Shown in pieces: positions 15,891 to 24,596 of a DNA stretch of 64,000 nucleotides. The translations under genes and the position numbers were made by a program. This DNA is from UBA11606 sp964513285 (GTDB lineage: Bacteria > Actinomycetota > Acidimicrobiia > Acidimicrobiales > Aldehydirespiratoraceae), in contig CAZEML010000002.1 of assembly GCA_964513285.1 (NCBI GenBank), positions 5,972 to 69,971 on the forward strand, written 5' to 3'. Below the pieces are notes generated by a model that saw only the letters and a list, made by a program, of their open reading frames with translations, had not been told where the DNA came from and searched no databases. Each line of letters opens with the position of its first letter. The stretch's first letter is position 1.

Positions 15891-17006
15891 TCAGCCGGCG
15901 AGGGCTCGCTTGTAGGCGCTCCATGTCAGCCCGTGGAAGAACCGGGAGACGTCCTCGAGGCCCTCGACATACCGCAGCTCGGTGACCCGTCCGCTCTCGA
16001 GATTCACCTGGATCTTCTCGACGACCTCGGCGTCCTCCGCGTACGTCAGCTCCCAGAGCTTCACCCACTCGTCGACCACGTCGTCGGGGGTGCCGCGCTC
16101 GGCCAGATAGTCGGCCACGAAGATCATCTCGCCGGGGCCGGTCGGAACGGCCCGCGCCATGATCATGATGCCGTCTTGCTGGATGTACTGGGTGCCCGGG
16201 AAGGTCTGGAACGACCGGTAGCCGCCACCGACCATCGACCCGTCCCCCGATCGCGTCGGCTCGAAGTGGCTGCCGTAGTGCGTCGTCGCCTCGAACTGGC
16301 CCGCGAACCCGTTGGCGGTGTCGTAGGCGGCACCGAAGGAGTCGCGGTGCACCGTTGGGCAGTGGTAACACTCGGTGCCGTTGTCGTACCAGAGCTTCCA
16401 GTTCGCGGCCTGGGTGGTGACCGACCGATGGTACGGGCGGTACCGGTCGAGATCATGATCGATCCCGAGCCGTGCAGCGGACGACTCGAGCTCGGGGTGC
16501 GACTCCAGAAACCCCGGTGCCCCTGGATCGGGATTGACCCAGATCGCGTGGCCCCACTCGGCGACCGAAACCGGATGCAGCGCGATGTCGTCCGACACGA
16601 TCCGAAGGTCGTGATCGGCCTTCGGGGCGCGAGCGAGGGTGCCGTCGAGGTCATAGATCCAGTGGTGGTAGGCGCACTGGATCTTGGTGCAGCTCGTGTC
16701 GGCGTCGACCAGCCGGTACCCACGATGACGGCAGGCGTTGACGAAGCCGTGGAGCGAACCATCGCGTGCTCGAGAGACGATGACCGGCACCCGACCGATG
16801 TCGCCGACGACGACCGCACCCGGCTCGGCGAGCCGAACCCGTGGGGCGAAGTACTGCCATGACCGGTCGAAGATCGTGGCCATCTCGAACTCGTGCACGG
16901 CCGGGTCGGTGTAGCAGTGCGTCGGCAGGTTCAGCCCCGCCTCGAGACGAGCGTCAATCTCGTCGATGTCGAGCCCGAGCATCTCGGGCGTGTACGGCAT
17001 GCCCAT
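15891..17006 (-). CDS. Rieske non-heme iron oxygenase, alpha-subunit type, possibly acting on an onium compound
   Basis: 371 residues from the ATG at 17006 (another at 17000). A Rieske [2Fe-2S] site is seen as C-R-H-R-G-Y and C-A-Y-H-H-W. The mononuclear iron site is E-C-Y-H-C-P-T-V-H, with histidines three and eight residues after an acidic residue. In ring-hydroxylating dioxygenases this acidic residue, which bridges the two metal centres, is Asp. In carnitine oxygenase CntA and related quaternary-amine oxygenases it is Glu, as here. The gene faces a carnitine-degradation operon 0.9 kb away. I infer a role in oxidative demethylation or cleavage of a betaine. An FAD/[2Fe-2S] reductase partner is not in the window. 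Confidence 0.85.
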   Translation of the reverse strand: MGMPYTPEMLGLDIDEIDARLEAGLNLPTHCYTDPAVHEFEMATIFDRSWQYFAPRVRLAEPGAVVVGDIGRVPVIVSRARDGSLHGFVNACRHRGYRLVDADTSCTKIQCAYHHWIYDLDGTLARAPKADHDLRIVSDDIALHPVSVAEWGHAIWVNPDPGAPGFLESHPELESSAARLGIDHDLDRYRPYHRSVTTQAANWKLWYDNGTECYHCPTVHRDSFGAAYDTANGFAGQFEATTHYGSHFEPTRSGDGSMVGGGYRSFQTFPGTQYIQQDGIMIMARAVPTGPGEMIFVADYLAERGTPDDVVDEWVKLWELTYAEDAEVVEKIQVNLESGRVTELRYVEGLEDVSRFFHGLTWSAYKRALAG

Positions 17007-17025
17007 GTGCGCGAGAGTACCGAAC

Positions 17026-17886
17026 ATGTCACCGCTGGCGCTCACGCGCTTCGCCGCCGACGCACCCCTCGAGACGATGCTCGAGGCGTACCGAACCGAC
17101 GGCGGGTTCATCGTCGAAGCGATATTCGACCGCACCACGATCAACGCGATGCGAGCAGCGGCCGACCGCAGAGCCCCTGAGTTCCCGCCGGGCACCGCCA
17201 CCCAGGGCATGGGCCAGGCGGGCGCCGCGTTCGTCGGGGCCAACACGGTGCGGTTCTCGTCGCTCGCCCGCCTCGACGATGCCTTCTTCACCATGCTCGA
17301 CAACGAGGTGTTCGCCGCGATCGCCGACGCGATCCTGCTCCCCCACTGCGGCTCCTACTGGGTCAACACCGGTCAGATCATGTACATCGGTCCGGGCGAA
17401 CCGGCCCAAGGCCTCCACCGCGACGCCGACAACTGGTGGGAGTACGTCCGCAGCTCGTGGCCCGACGTCGTCGACATCACACTCAGCACGATGATCGGGC
17501 TCGACGACGTCACCGAGGAACTCGGCGCGACCCGCGTCGTGCCGGGCAGTCACACCTGGACCGAACTCGACTACCGCGTCGATCACGAGACGGTGCCCGC
17601 CGAACTCGGACCAGGCGATGCGCTCGTGTACTCGGGCTATGTCAGCCACGGCGGCGGGGCGAACACGACCACCGATCGGTGGCGCAAGGCGATGCACCTC
17701 AGCTTCGTGGCGGGGTGGTTGACCCCCGAGGAGGCCTGTGCCCTCGACTTCGCCCTCGGCGAGCTCGACGACCGCTCACCGCGTGTGCAGCGACTCCTCG
17801 GCCACCGCAGCTACACCCCGATGCCCCACCCGGGCGGAGGGTTGTGGCTGCGGCACGTGCGCGAAATCGAAGCCGACACGGACTAG
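17026..17886 (+). CDS. Phytanoyl-CoA dioxygenase-family Fe(II)/2-oxoglutarate oxygenase
   Basis: 286 residues from the ATG at 17026, 19 bases from the divergent Rieske gene. The first metal ligands are H-R-D in G-L-H-R-D-A-D-N-W-W (about residue 131), and the distal His lies in Y-V-S-H-G-G-G-A-N. T-R-V-V-P-G-S-H-T-W is typical of the PhyH family. It hydroxylates an unactivated carbon using 2-oxoglutarate and oxygen; the substrate is unknown. Its stop overlaps the convergent carnitine dehydrogenase stop by four bases. The position between a Rieske enzyme and the carnitine operon suggests a related substrate. Confidence 0.85.
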   Translation: MSPLALTRFAADAPLETMLEAYRTDGGFIVEAIFDRTTINAMRAAADRRAPEFPPGTATQGMGQAGAAFVGANTVRFSSLARLDDAFFTMLDNEVFAAIADAILLPHCGSYWVNTGQIMYIGPGEPAQGLHRDADNWWEYVRSSWPDVVDITLSTMIGLDDVTEELGATRVVPGSHTWTELDYRVDHETVPAELGPGDALVYSGYVSHGGGANTTTDRWRKAMHLSFVAGWLTPEEACALDFALGELDDRSPRVQRLLGHRSYTPMPHPGGGLWLRHVREIEADTD

Positions 17887-18851
17887 CCGAGACGCTTGCG
17901 CTGCTTCCGGAGCGTCGTGCCCGCGCCCCAGTCGTTGGCCTCGAGCGCGCGCATGATGCCGGCCACGTTTCGGTCACGGATGCGTTCGAGCTCACGGATC
18001 GAGTGAGCACCGGACTGGGCGTCGGACTGGTCGGCGATCGTCTGCACCAGGTCCTCGGTGAGCTCCGGCACGTCCATCAGCTTCGTCCACGGCCATTCGA
18101 GGCAGGGACCGAACTGACGGATGAAGTGCGCCATGCCACCCTCACCGCCGGCGATCCGGTAGGTCTCGAACAGCCCCATCTGCGCCCACCGAAGGCCGAA
18201 GCCGTAGCGGATGACGTCGTCGATCTCCTCGGTGGTGGCGACCCCGTCGTTGACCAGCCACAACGCCTCGCGCCAGACCGCCTCGAGGAGTCGGTCGCCG
18301 ATGAAGGCGTCGATCTCGACCCGTACGTGGACCGGCTTCATCGAGATGGCCTCGTAGGTGGCCATCGCGGTGTCGATCGCGGCGGTCGACGTCAGCTCGC
18401 CGCCGACGACCTCGACCACCGGAACGAGGTACACCGGGTTGTACGGGTGGCCGACGACCATCCGCTCGGGATTGGCGATCGTCGGTTGAAGGTCGGAGGG
18501 CTTGATGCCCGAGGTCGACGAGGCGATCACGGTGTCGGCCGGACAGGCCGCCGCGATCTGTTCGAGGATCGGCACCTTGATCGCCGGGTTCTCCGGGGCG
18601 CTCTCTTGGACGTGACCGGCCCCGTCGACCGCATCGGCGATCGAACCGACGACGGTGATCGAACCCTCGTCGGGCTCGGGAAGGCCGAGATCGGCCCAGG
18701 AGGCGCGTGCGTTCTGGAGGACCTCGTCGATGATGCGGGGTGCCTCGGGGTTCGGGTCGCTGACCGTGACGTCGATGCCGTGCAGGGCGAACCGGGCGGC
18801 CCACGCCGACCCGATGACGCCCGCGCCGATGACGGCGGCGTGGTTGTCCAT
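17883..18851 (-). CDS. lcdH: L-carnitine 3-dehydrogenase (3-hydroxyacyl-CoA dehydrogenase family)
   Basis: 322 residues. An NAD-binding fold starts V-I-G-A-G-V-I-G-S-A-W, followed by S-S-T-S-G-I-K-P and G-H-P-Y-N-P-V-Y-L-V-P-V-V-E-V-V-G-G. The latter replaces the H-F-F-N-P of fatty-acyl enzymes and is characteristic of carnitine dehydrogenases. It oxidises L-carnitine to 3-dehydrocarnitine with NAD+. AAGGAG precedes the ATG. It is the third gene of an operon after gamma-butyrobetaine hydroxylase and the keto-acid cleavage enzyme, and that order strongly supports the assignment. Confidence 0.88.
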   Translation of the reverse strand: MDNHAAVIGAGVIGSAWAARFALHGIDVTVSDPNPEAPRIIDEVLQNARASWADLGLPEPDEGSITVVGSIADAVDGAGHVQESAPENPAIKVPILEQIAAACPADTVIASSTSGIKPSDLQPTIANPERMVVGHPYNPVYLVPVVEVVGGELTSTAAIDTAMATYEAISMKPVHVRVEIDAFIGDRLLEAVWREALWLVNDGVATTEEIDDVIRYGFGLRWAQMGLFETYRIAGGEGGMAHFIRQFGPCLEWPWTKLMDVPELTEDLVQTIADQSDAQSGAHSIRELERIRDRNVAGIMRALEANDWGAGTTLRKQRKRLG

Positions 18852-18874
18852 GGCCACTCCTTCGCGGTGGGGGC

Positions 18875-19768
18875 TCAGCCGACCTTCTTGAGGTCGAGCA
18901 TGTCCCGGACCTCGTCGGGGCCCATGATGTTGAAGTTCATGCCCTCGAGGATGACCGTGGCCCGCTCGACCAGCATCGCGTTGGTCGCCTTCACCCCCTT
19001 GGAGAGGTACAGGTTGTCCTCGAGCCCAACCCGGATGTTGGCGCCGACCAGCGCCGCCGCGGCGACGTACTCGAGCTGACGGCGACCGATCGAGAACGCC
19101 GACTTGTGCCAGTGCGACGGCACGTTGTTGACCATCGCCATCAGGGTGTTCATGTCGTCGGGGGCACCCCACGGGACACCCATGCAGAGCTGGGCGTTCA
19201 TCGTCTTGCCCTCGTAGAGGCCCCGCTCCTCCTGGTTCTTGGCGTACCAGAGGTGGCCGGTGTCGAAGCACTCGAGCTCGGGCTGCACGGGCAGGTCCTG
19301 GAACTGGCGGGCGATCTCGTCGAGCTGGCTCGTCGAGTTCGTCATGATGTAGTCGCCCTCGCCGAAGTTCATCGTGCCCATGTCGATGGTGGCGATCTCG
19401 GGGAGACACTCACGGATGTGGGCCATGCGTTCGGTCGCCCCGGCCATGTCGGTGCCCTCGGCGCTCAGCGGCAGCGGGTTCTCGACGCCGCCGAGGGTGA
19501 GGTCGGCACCGGTGCCGCCGGTGAGGTTGAGCACGACATCGGTGTCGGACTCGCGGATCCGATCGGTGAGCTCCTTGTACAGATCGAGATCACGGCTCTG
19601 GGCGCCGGTGTCGAGGTCGCGCACGTGACAATGCACCACCGCAGCCCCCGCCTTGGCCGCTTCGATCGCGGAGTTCGCGATCTGCTCGGGCGTGACCGGG
19701 ACGTGCGGCGACTTGCCGACGGTGTCGCCGCCGCCGGTCACGGCGCAGGTGATGAAGACGCTGGGCAT
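18875..19768 (-). CDS. Beta-keto acid cleavage enzyme (BKACE, DUF849), probably dehydrocarnitine-specific
   Basis: 297 residues, the usual BKACE length. The N-terminus F-I-T-C-A-V-T-G-G-G-D and the zinc-binding H-C-H-V-R-D (about residues 46-51) are diagnostic, and G-L-E-D-N-L-Y supplies the conserved Glu near residue 230. BKACE enzymes join a beta-keto acid with acetyl-CoA to give acetoacetate and a new CoA thioester. Beside carnitine dehydrogenase the expected substrate is 3-dehydrocarnitine, giving betainyl-CoA. AGGGGA lies upstream of the start. It sits 23 bases before the dehydrogenase start and 30 bases after the hydroxylase. Confidence 0.9.
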   Translation of the reverse strand: MPSVFITCAVTGGGDTVGKSPHVPVTPEQIANSAIEAAKAGAAVVHCHVRDLDTGAQSRDLDLYKELTDRIRESDTDVVLNLTGGTGADLTLGGVENPLPLSAEGTDMAGATERMAHIRECLPEIATIDMGTMNFGEGDYIMTNSTSQLDEIARQFQDLPVQPELECFDTGHLWYAKNQEERGLYEGKTMNAQLCMGVPWGAPDDMNTLMAMVNNVPSHWHKSAFSIGRRQLEYVAAAALVGANIRVGLEDNLYLSKGVKATNAMLVERATVILEGMNFNIMGPDEVRDMLDLKKVG

Positions 19769-19798
19769 GGTTGATTCCCCTCTGGAAAGCAGTTCTGG

Positions 19799-20995
19799 CT
19801 AGGCGAGCCCGAGCTCGCGTTGGGTTCGGTGACGGGTCAACACCCGGGTACGGGAGTAGATCTCGTCGTGGTCGATGTAGGTGCCGTGCAACTCTCGCAC
19901 GCCGCCGGTCTCGTCGATCGTGGTGCGGCCGTGCAGGGTGCGACGGTTGTCGAAGAGCACGAGATCGCCGGGCCGGAACGCGTACCGCATCTGGAACTCG
20001 TCGGAGCCGGCGACCCGGCTGAAGCGCCGCAACGACGCGTAGGCGCGGGGCTGATCCTCGACGGCCATGTCGGGGAAGCCGCGCACCGGATGGAAGGCCC
20101 GAATCGTCAGCGGCATCCCGGGCGCGCCGTGGTCGATCAGCGGACCGGCCCAGCGATGGTCGTGGTGGGGCGAGCGGTTGAAGAACACCCAGTCGAGCGT
20201 GCACAGCGCGTCGTAGTCATCCGGGTACTCCTCGCGGAGCCGCCGCACCACCGCGTGGCCATCGGCCATGGTGCTCAGGCCGCCGGTCGTCGTGTTGACC
20301 AGACAGTGCAGCATCTGGAACCCGGGCGGGGTTTCGCGGGTCGGCAGGTCGGTGTGGGGAGGCAGCGGCAGCGGCGTGTTGGCGGTCGACGTCGGCTTGA
20401 TGTCGACGCTCACCGGCCACGTGACGCCGAAGTTGGTGTCGCGCAGCGCCCCGATGCGCTCGCCGAGCGCGGGGAGGGTCGCCTTGTCGATCGGGAGGTT
20501 CTCGAGCCGAGCCAAGCCGTAGCGGACCGCGTCGTGCAGGAACCCAAGCAGCGCGTCGTCGTCGACGAGGGCCGCCGGACCATCGTGGGTCGGCGGGGCG
20601 GGCAACTCGGCGGTGGTCCACTCGACCGGCTCGGGCATGAACGCCTGCGGGCGGTGCTGAGCCTCGGCGACATGCCGCAGCCAACCGCTGTGGTGCACCG
20701 AACGGCTGCCGTCGGCCCACTCGGCGTGCAGGTCGCCGTCGGGCGCCACGGTCACCCCGGTGAGCACATCGTCACCCGGCAGGTCCGCGGGATCGAACTT
20801 CATCTCGCGGCTGCGTTCCTCGATGGTGACGTCGCCCATCTGGTTCTCGAACAGCCAGAGGGCGTACGCGTCGAGCTGGACGCCGTCGGCCCAGCGAAGA
20901 CGGGCGAAGCCGCGGTCGAGGTCGGCCGACGCGAGCGGGTGCTCGACATAGTGATAGAAATCGGGTGTCCTACCCAGTGGGACGTCCTGCTGCAT
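19799..20995 (-). CDS. Gamma-butyrobetaine hydroxylase-like 2-oxoglutarate oxygenase
   Basis: 398 residues from the ATG at 20995. The N-terminal domain resembles the DUF971 / gamma-BBH N-terminal zinc-site fold (R-L-R-W-A-D-G-V-Q-L-D, then W-L-F-E-N). The C-terminal TauD-type domain has the iron ligands P-P-H-T-D-L-P and the distal His in R-T-L-H-G-R-T, with R-E-L-H-G-T-Y-I-D downstream. It hydroxylates gamma-butyrobetaine to L-carnitine. It heads a three-gene operon that carries the product through to acetoacetate and betainyl-CoA. Only 14 bases separate it from the divergent IclR start, so the two promoters must lie partly within the opposite genes or give leaderless transcripts. Confidence 0.88.
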   Translation of the reverse strand: MQQDVPLGRTPDFYHYVEHPLASADLDRGFARLRWADGVQLDAYALWLFENQMGDVTIEERSREMKFDPADLPGDDVLTGVTVAPDGDLHAEWADGSRSVHHSGWLRHVAEAQHRPQAFMPEPVEWTTAELPAPPTHDGPAALVDDDALLGFLHDAVRYGLARLENLPIDKATLPALGERIGALRDTNFGVTWPVSVDIKPTSTANTPLPLPPHTDLPTRETPPGFQMLHCLVNTTTGGLSTMADGHAVVRRLREEYPDDYDALCTLDWVFFNRSPHHDHRWAGPLIDHGAPGMPLTIRAFHPVRGFPDMAVEDQPRAYASLRRFSRVAGSDEFQMRYAFRPGDLVLFDNRRTLHGRTTIDETGGVRELHGTYIDHDEIYSRTRVLTRHRTQRELGLA

Positions 20996-21009
20996 GGTAC
21001 GGTCAGCGT

Positions 21010-21804
21010 ATGGGTTCCTCCCCCGCTCCGTCAACGACCAGACCGACCGTGTCGGCGATCACACCGACGTCGAGCATCGACCGCGCCTTCCACCTGTTGC
21101 AGCTGGTGGCGGCGTCCGACGATGCGGTCGGCGTGCGCGAACTCGGTCGACGCAGCGACCTGCCTCGCTCGACGGTGTCCCGCCTGGCCGGCCAACTCGT
21201 CGAGCTCGGGATGCTGCGCCGCAACCAGGACGGCACCCTGAGCAGCGGCCCCGCCCTCGCCACGCTGGTGCCTGCGGGCGAAGCGCCCCGCGCCGGACTC
21301 GAGGATCGCCTCCGACCGCTGCTCGTCGAGTGCGTGCAACGGTTCGGCGAGAGCGCGGCGCTCACCGTCGACACACCGACGGGAGCGCACTACCTCACCC
21401 ATGTACCCGGACCGTCCGCGGTCCAGGTCCCCGACCCGACCGGCGAGCGGTTGCCGTTCCATGTGGTCGCGCCCGGCCTGGCCCTCATGGCGAACTGGTC
21501 CGATCAGCGCCATCGCTCCTACGTGACCGGGGCGCTGGCCCGCCCGACGCACCTGACGGTCACCGACCCCGGCGAGCTGACCAGCCAGCGGGCGGCGACC
21601 CTCGCGACCGGCTACGCCTGGACCGACCAGGCCCTCGACCTCGAGGTCAACGGCCTGGCGGTCGTCGTCGCCGACACCGATCCCCTGGCCGCGATCAGCC
21701 TCTATGGTCCCGCATATCGGCTGAACCCGGACGATCGACCCGACCTCGGCGCCGAGCTGAAGGCACTCGTCGATCGACGGGCGCCCGATCTGCTCGCCCT
21801 GTGA
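21010..21804 (+). CDS. IclR-family transcriptional regulator, probable controller of the carnitine operon
   Basis: 264 residues from the ATG at 21010 (an in-frame start 45 bases upstream would overlap the divergent gene). An N-terminal winged helix (I-D-R-A-F-H-L-L-Q-L-V, then V-R-E-L-G-R-R-S-D-L-P-R-S-T-V-S-R-L) is followed by an IclR effector domain (G-E-S-A-A-L-T-V-D-T, L-A-T-G-Y-A-W). IclR proteins commonly repress or activate the divergent catabolic operon in response to its substrate. The head-to-head arrangement with gamma-butyrobetaine hydroxylase suggests gamma-butyrobetaine, carnitine or a derived compound as effector. Confidence 0.87.
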   Translation: MGSSPAPSTTRPTVSAITPTSSIDRAFHLLQLVAASDDAVGVRELGRRSDLPRSTVSRLAGQLVELGMLRRNQDGTLSSGPALATLVPAGEAPRAGLEDRLRPLLVECVQRFGESAALTVDTPTGAHYLTHVPGPSAVQVPDPTGERLPFHVVAPGLALMANWSDQRHRSYVTGALARPTHLTVTDPGELTSQRAATLATGYAWTDQALDLEVNGLAVVVADTDPLAAISLYGPAYRLNPDDRPDLGAELKALVDRRAPDLLAL

Positions 21805-21805
21805 G

Positions 21806-22849
21806 TCAGAGAAGGTCGGCGAGGTTCAGCTGATCGACCGCCCGCACGAACCGGGTGTTCATGTTGTCGACCAGCGCGTGCTGACGCTCGTCGGACAGGT
21901 CCATGCCGCGTGACGCGACGATCGGATACACGAGACAGAACAGGGCGGCGTCGCGGTACCGATCCCAGAGCCCCGTGGTCTCCCCCTCGGGCACACCGGC
22001 ACTGATGAGACCGTCGATCCAGCGGTTGAACAACGCCGTCTCGTGGGTGGCCGCGAGTTCGGGCGCCAACGACTGGGTGATGAAGTAGGCGAGGTCGTAG
22101 CTCCCGCTCCCCCGCCCGGTGAGTTGGAAGTCGAGCAGCACGACGTTGTCGTCGTCGTCGAACAAGATGTTGTCGGCGCGGTAGTCGCCGTGGATCACCG
22201 TGTTCGGGGCGCCGGCGAGCCCCGCGAGCGCACCCGGCATCCACTCCGACCACCCCGGTCCCACCGCAGCGATGACCGGATCGACATCCATCTCGGCGTT
22301 GACCTTCTCCCAGCCCTCGGCGAACACCATCGGGAGCACGGCGGGATACACGGGGTCGCTCAGGCAGACGGCGTCGCCGCGGTCGACGGCCGCGTCGGCC
22401 TGCCCCCACCACTGGGCGTGCCAGCGGGCGAGTTCGTCGATCGCTCGCTTGGCATCGTCGATCGACATACCGGTGTTCTGGTCGACGATCCGCATCGACC
22501 CCATGTCCTCCATCACCTGGACGAACGCGCTCGTCTCCTCGTCGACTGCACCGAAGTAGCCCTTCGGCACTCGGATCGGACTCTGGTCGGCGAGGTTCTG
22601 AAAGAAGCGCACCTCTCGGATGTACATCCGGAGGACCGCCGAGGTGAACACGGCTTCCTCGGCGAGGGCCGGCAGCTTGACGACGACGGAGTCGAGATCG
22701 CCGCCGGTCAACGAGGACCGGTACACCGCGGACGAGACACCGATCCCCTCGCCGATCTGCTCGTGCTCGACTGCGGTGATCGACTGGCCGAGCGCGTCGG
22801 CCATCCAGGCCGCGTCGACCTGCTCGATCGATGTCGGAATCTGCCCCAT
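21806..22849 (-). CDS. Aminoglycoside phosphotransferase-family kinase-like protein
   Basis: 347 residues from the ATG at 22849, with GGGGAGG seven bases upstream. The kinase fold is shown by V-V-V-K-L-P (nucleotide-binding Lys), the catalytic loop I-H-G-D-Y-R-A-D-N-I-L-F, and the metal-binding L-L-D-F-Q motif in place of DFG. It belongs to the APH / ecdysteroid-kinase-like group, common in actinobacteria that degrade lipids and natural products, where the substrates are unknown small alcohols. Antibiotic resistance is not implied. It is convergent with the IclR gene. Confidence 0.85.
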   Translation of the reverse strand: MGQIPTSIEQVDAAWMADALGQSITAVEHEQIGEGIGVSSAVYRSSLTGGDLDSVVVKLPALAEEAVFTSAVLRMYIREVRFFQNLADQSPIRVPKGYFGAVDEETSAFVQVMEDMGSMRIVDQNTGMSIDDAKRAIDELARWHAQWWGQADAAVDRGDAVCLSDPVYPAVLPMVFAEGWEKVNAEMDVDPVIAAVGPGWSEWMPGALAGLAGAPNTVIHGDYRADNILFDDDDNVVLLDFQLTGRGSGSYDLAYFITQSLAPELAATHETALFNRWIDGLISAGVPEGETTGLWDRYRDAALFCLVYPIVASRGMDLSDERQHALVDNMNTRFVRAVDQLNLADLL

Positions 22850-22935
22850 GGCGCCTCCCCTTGGCGTGCGGTTCGAGAGTGTGACACAGGACACAACGGA
22901 GGCGGAAGTCCTCCTGACAGTGTCAAGATGTGGGC

Positions 22936-23646
22936 ATGGTCTCCCCCACCTCGACACTCCCCGACCGCCCCCTCCGGCCACCGTCGTCCGCCGCCCGCTT
23001 CGGCGAACTCCGCGCCGGCCTCCAACCGCTTCGTCTCCTGGCCAAGTCCCCGCGACTCGCTCGCCGGACCGAGAACCCGCGCGACGTCATCCTGTTGCCC
23101 GGCTTCGGCACGACCGACACGGTCATGTACCCGCTGCGCGGCTACCTCCGAGCGATCGGCCATCGAGCCCACGGCTGGGGCGTCGGCCGCCACGGCAAGG
23201 ACGTCGAAGCGTCGGTCGAGCAGTTCACGCCGACCCTCGAACGCATCGCCGACCGCGCCGATCACCTGCCGATCCTCGTCGGCTGGAGCCTCGGCGGCAT
23301 CGTCGCCCGCGAGACCGCCCGCGAGAACCAGGACCTCGTCGCCGCGGTGATCAGCTTCGGCTCACCGCTCGGCGGCCCTCGCCACACCAGCGCGTCTCGG
23401 GTCTACGACGAGACCGAGCTGCAGTACATCGAGACGCTCATCGCCGAACGGTCTGCCGATCCCCTCACGATGCCGGTGACCTCGATCTACAGCCGGCGCG
23501 ACGGCATCGTCGACTGGCTCTCCTGCGTCGACCAGCAGACTCCCGACGCCGAGAACATCGAGGTCGGCTCCACCCACATCGGGTACGGCCTCGATCCCGA
23601 CGTGTGGCGGGTCATCGCCGATCGCATCGACGCCGCGCCTCGCTAG
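22936..23646 (+). CDS. Alpha/beta-hydrolase (lipase/PGAP1-like)
   Basis: 236 residues from the ATG at 22936 (a GTG six bases earlier is possible). The order is the oxyanion region L-L-P-G-F-G-T-T-D, the nucleophile elbow G-W-S-L-G-G (about residue 119), an acid residue in S-R-R-D-G-I-V-D-W, and a late His in S-T-H-I-G-Y-G. This is a complete Ser-Asp-His triad. No signal peptide is seen. A lipid ester or thioester is the likely substrate. The gene stands alone and ends in a hairpin shared with the convergent dehydrogenase gene. Confidence 0.82.
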   Translation: MVSPTSTLPDRPLRPPSSAARFGELRAGLQPLRLLAKSPRLARRTENPRDVILLPGFGTTDTVMYPLRGYLRAIGHRAHGWGVGRHGKDVEASVEQFTPTLERIADRADHLPILVGWSLGGIVARETARENQDLVAAVISFGSPLGGPRHTSASRVYDETELQYIETLIAERSADPLTMPVTSIYSRRDGIVDWLSCVDQQTPDAENIEVGSTHIGYGLDPDVWRVIADRIDAAPR

Positions 23647-23648
23647 TC

Positions 23649-23667
23649 CTGCGGGCTTCGCTCGCAG
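23649..23667. terminator. Hairpin between convergent genes
   Basis: CTGCGGGC-TTC-GCTCGCAG forms eight pairs (one G-T) with a three-base loop. It lies between the stops at 23646 and 23693 and could end transcription from either side. No strong T run follows. Confidence 0.5.
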
Positions 23668-23692
23668 ATCGCTCGTCCTACGGGCGCCGCCT

Positions 23693-24559
23693 TCAGTCGC
23701 GCAGGCGGTGGATCAGGGTGCTGGTGTCCCAGCGGCCGAGCCCCTGCTCCTGGAGTTCGGCGTAGTAGCCGTCGACGATCTGCGCGATCGGCAGCGGGGC
23801 GCCGTTGCGTTCGGCTTCCTCGAAGCAGATCCGCAGATCCTTGCGCATCCAATCGAGCGCGAAGCCATAGTCGAAGACCCCGTCGGCCATCGTCTGGGCC
23901 CGGTTCTCCATCTGCCAGGACCCCGCCGCGCCCTTGGAGATCGTCTCGACCACGCCGCCGACGTCGAGCCCCGCTTGCTGCGCGAAGTTGATGCCTTCGG
24001 AGAGGCCCTGCACCAGCCCGGCGATGCAGATCTGGTTGACCATCTTGGTGAGCTGACCCGAGCCGGGACCGCCCAGCAGGTTGCAGGCCCGGCTGTAGGC
24101 GTCGATCACGGGCGCGGCGCGATCGAAGTCGACCTGGTCACCGCCGCACATCACCGTCAACACCCCGTTCTCCGCGCCGGCCTGACCACCTGAGATCGGC
24201 GCATCGACGAACCCGACCCCGCGCTCGGCCGCCGCGGCGTGCACCCGCCTCGCGACGTCGGCGGACGCGGTCGTGTGATCGACCAACACCGCGCCCGACG
24301 CCATCGTCGACAAGACGCCGTCGTCGCCGGTCGCGACCGCGGCGACGTCAGGGTCATCGCCGACGCACAAGAAGACGAAGTCGGCACCCTCGGCTGCCGC
24401 GGCGGGCGTCACAGCCATCGCACCGCCGTGTTGTTCGACCCACGCTTCGGCACGGGCGCCGGTTCGGTTGTACACGGTCACGTCGTGGCCGGCCGCCACG
24501 AGATGCCCGGCCATGGGATAGCCCATGACCCCCAGTCCGATGAACGCACACTTGGCCAT
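23693..24559 (-). CDS. NAD(P)-dependent beta-hydroxyacid dehydrogenase (3-hydroxyisobutyrate dehydrogenase family)
   Basis: 288 residues. The Rossmann motif F-I-G-L-G-V-M-G-Y-P-M-A-G-H-L at the N-terminus, D-A-P-I-S-G-G near residue 118, G-x-G-x-x-x-K-M-V-N-Q with the catalytic Lys near residue 168, and K-D-L-R-I in the C-terminal helical domain are all present. It oxidises or reduces a beta-hydroxyacid such as 3-hydroxyisobutyrate or tartronate semialdehyde. It is divergent from the sarcosine-oxidase-like gene, with 37 bases between starts. Confidence 0.9.
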   Translation of the reverse strand: MAKCAFIGLGVMGYPMAGHLVAAGHDVTVYNRTGARAEAWVEQHGGAMAVTPAAAAEGADFVFLCVGDDPDVAAVATGDDGVLSTMASGAVLVDHTTASADVARRVHAAAAERGVGFVDAPISGGQAGAENGVLTVMCGGDQVDFDRAAPVIDAYSRACNLLGGPGSGQLTKMVNQICIAGLVQGLSEGINFAQQAGLDVGGVVETISKGAAGSWQMENRAQTMADGVFDYGFALDWMRKDLRICFEEAERNGAPLPIAQIVDGYYAELQEQGLGRWDTSTLIHRLRD

Positions 24560-24596
24560 GGCGAGGAGCCTGCCACACCCGACTACCGTCGGCGCG

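Noticed and set aside
21806..22849. Aminoglycoside resistance
   Set aside because: The kinase fold is shared by many enzymes, and the sequence fits the broad APH/ecdysteroid-kinase-like group rather than a known resistance enzyme.
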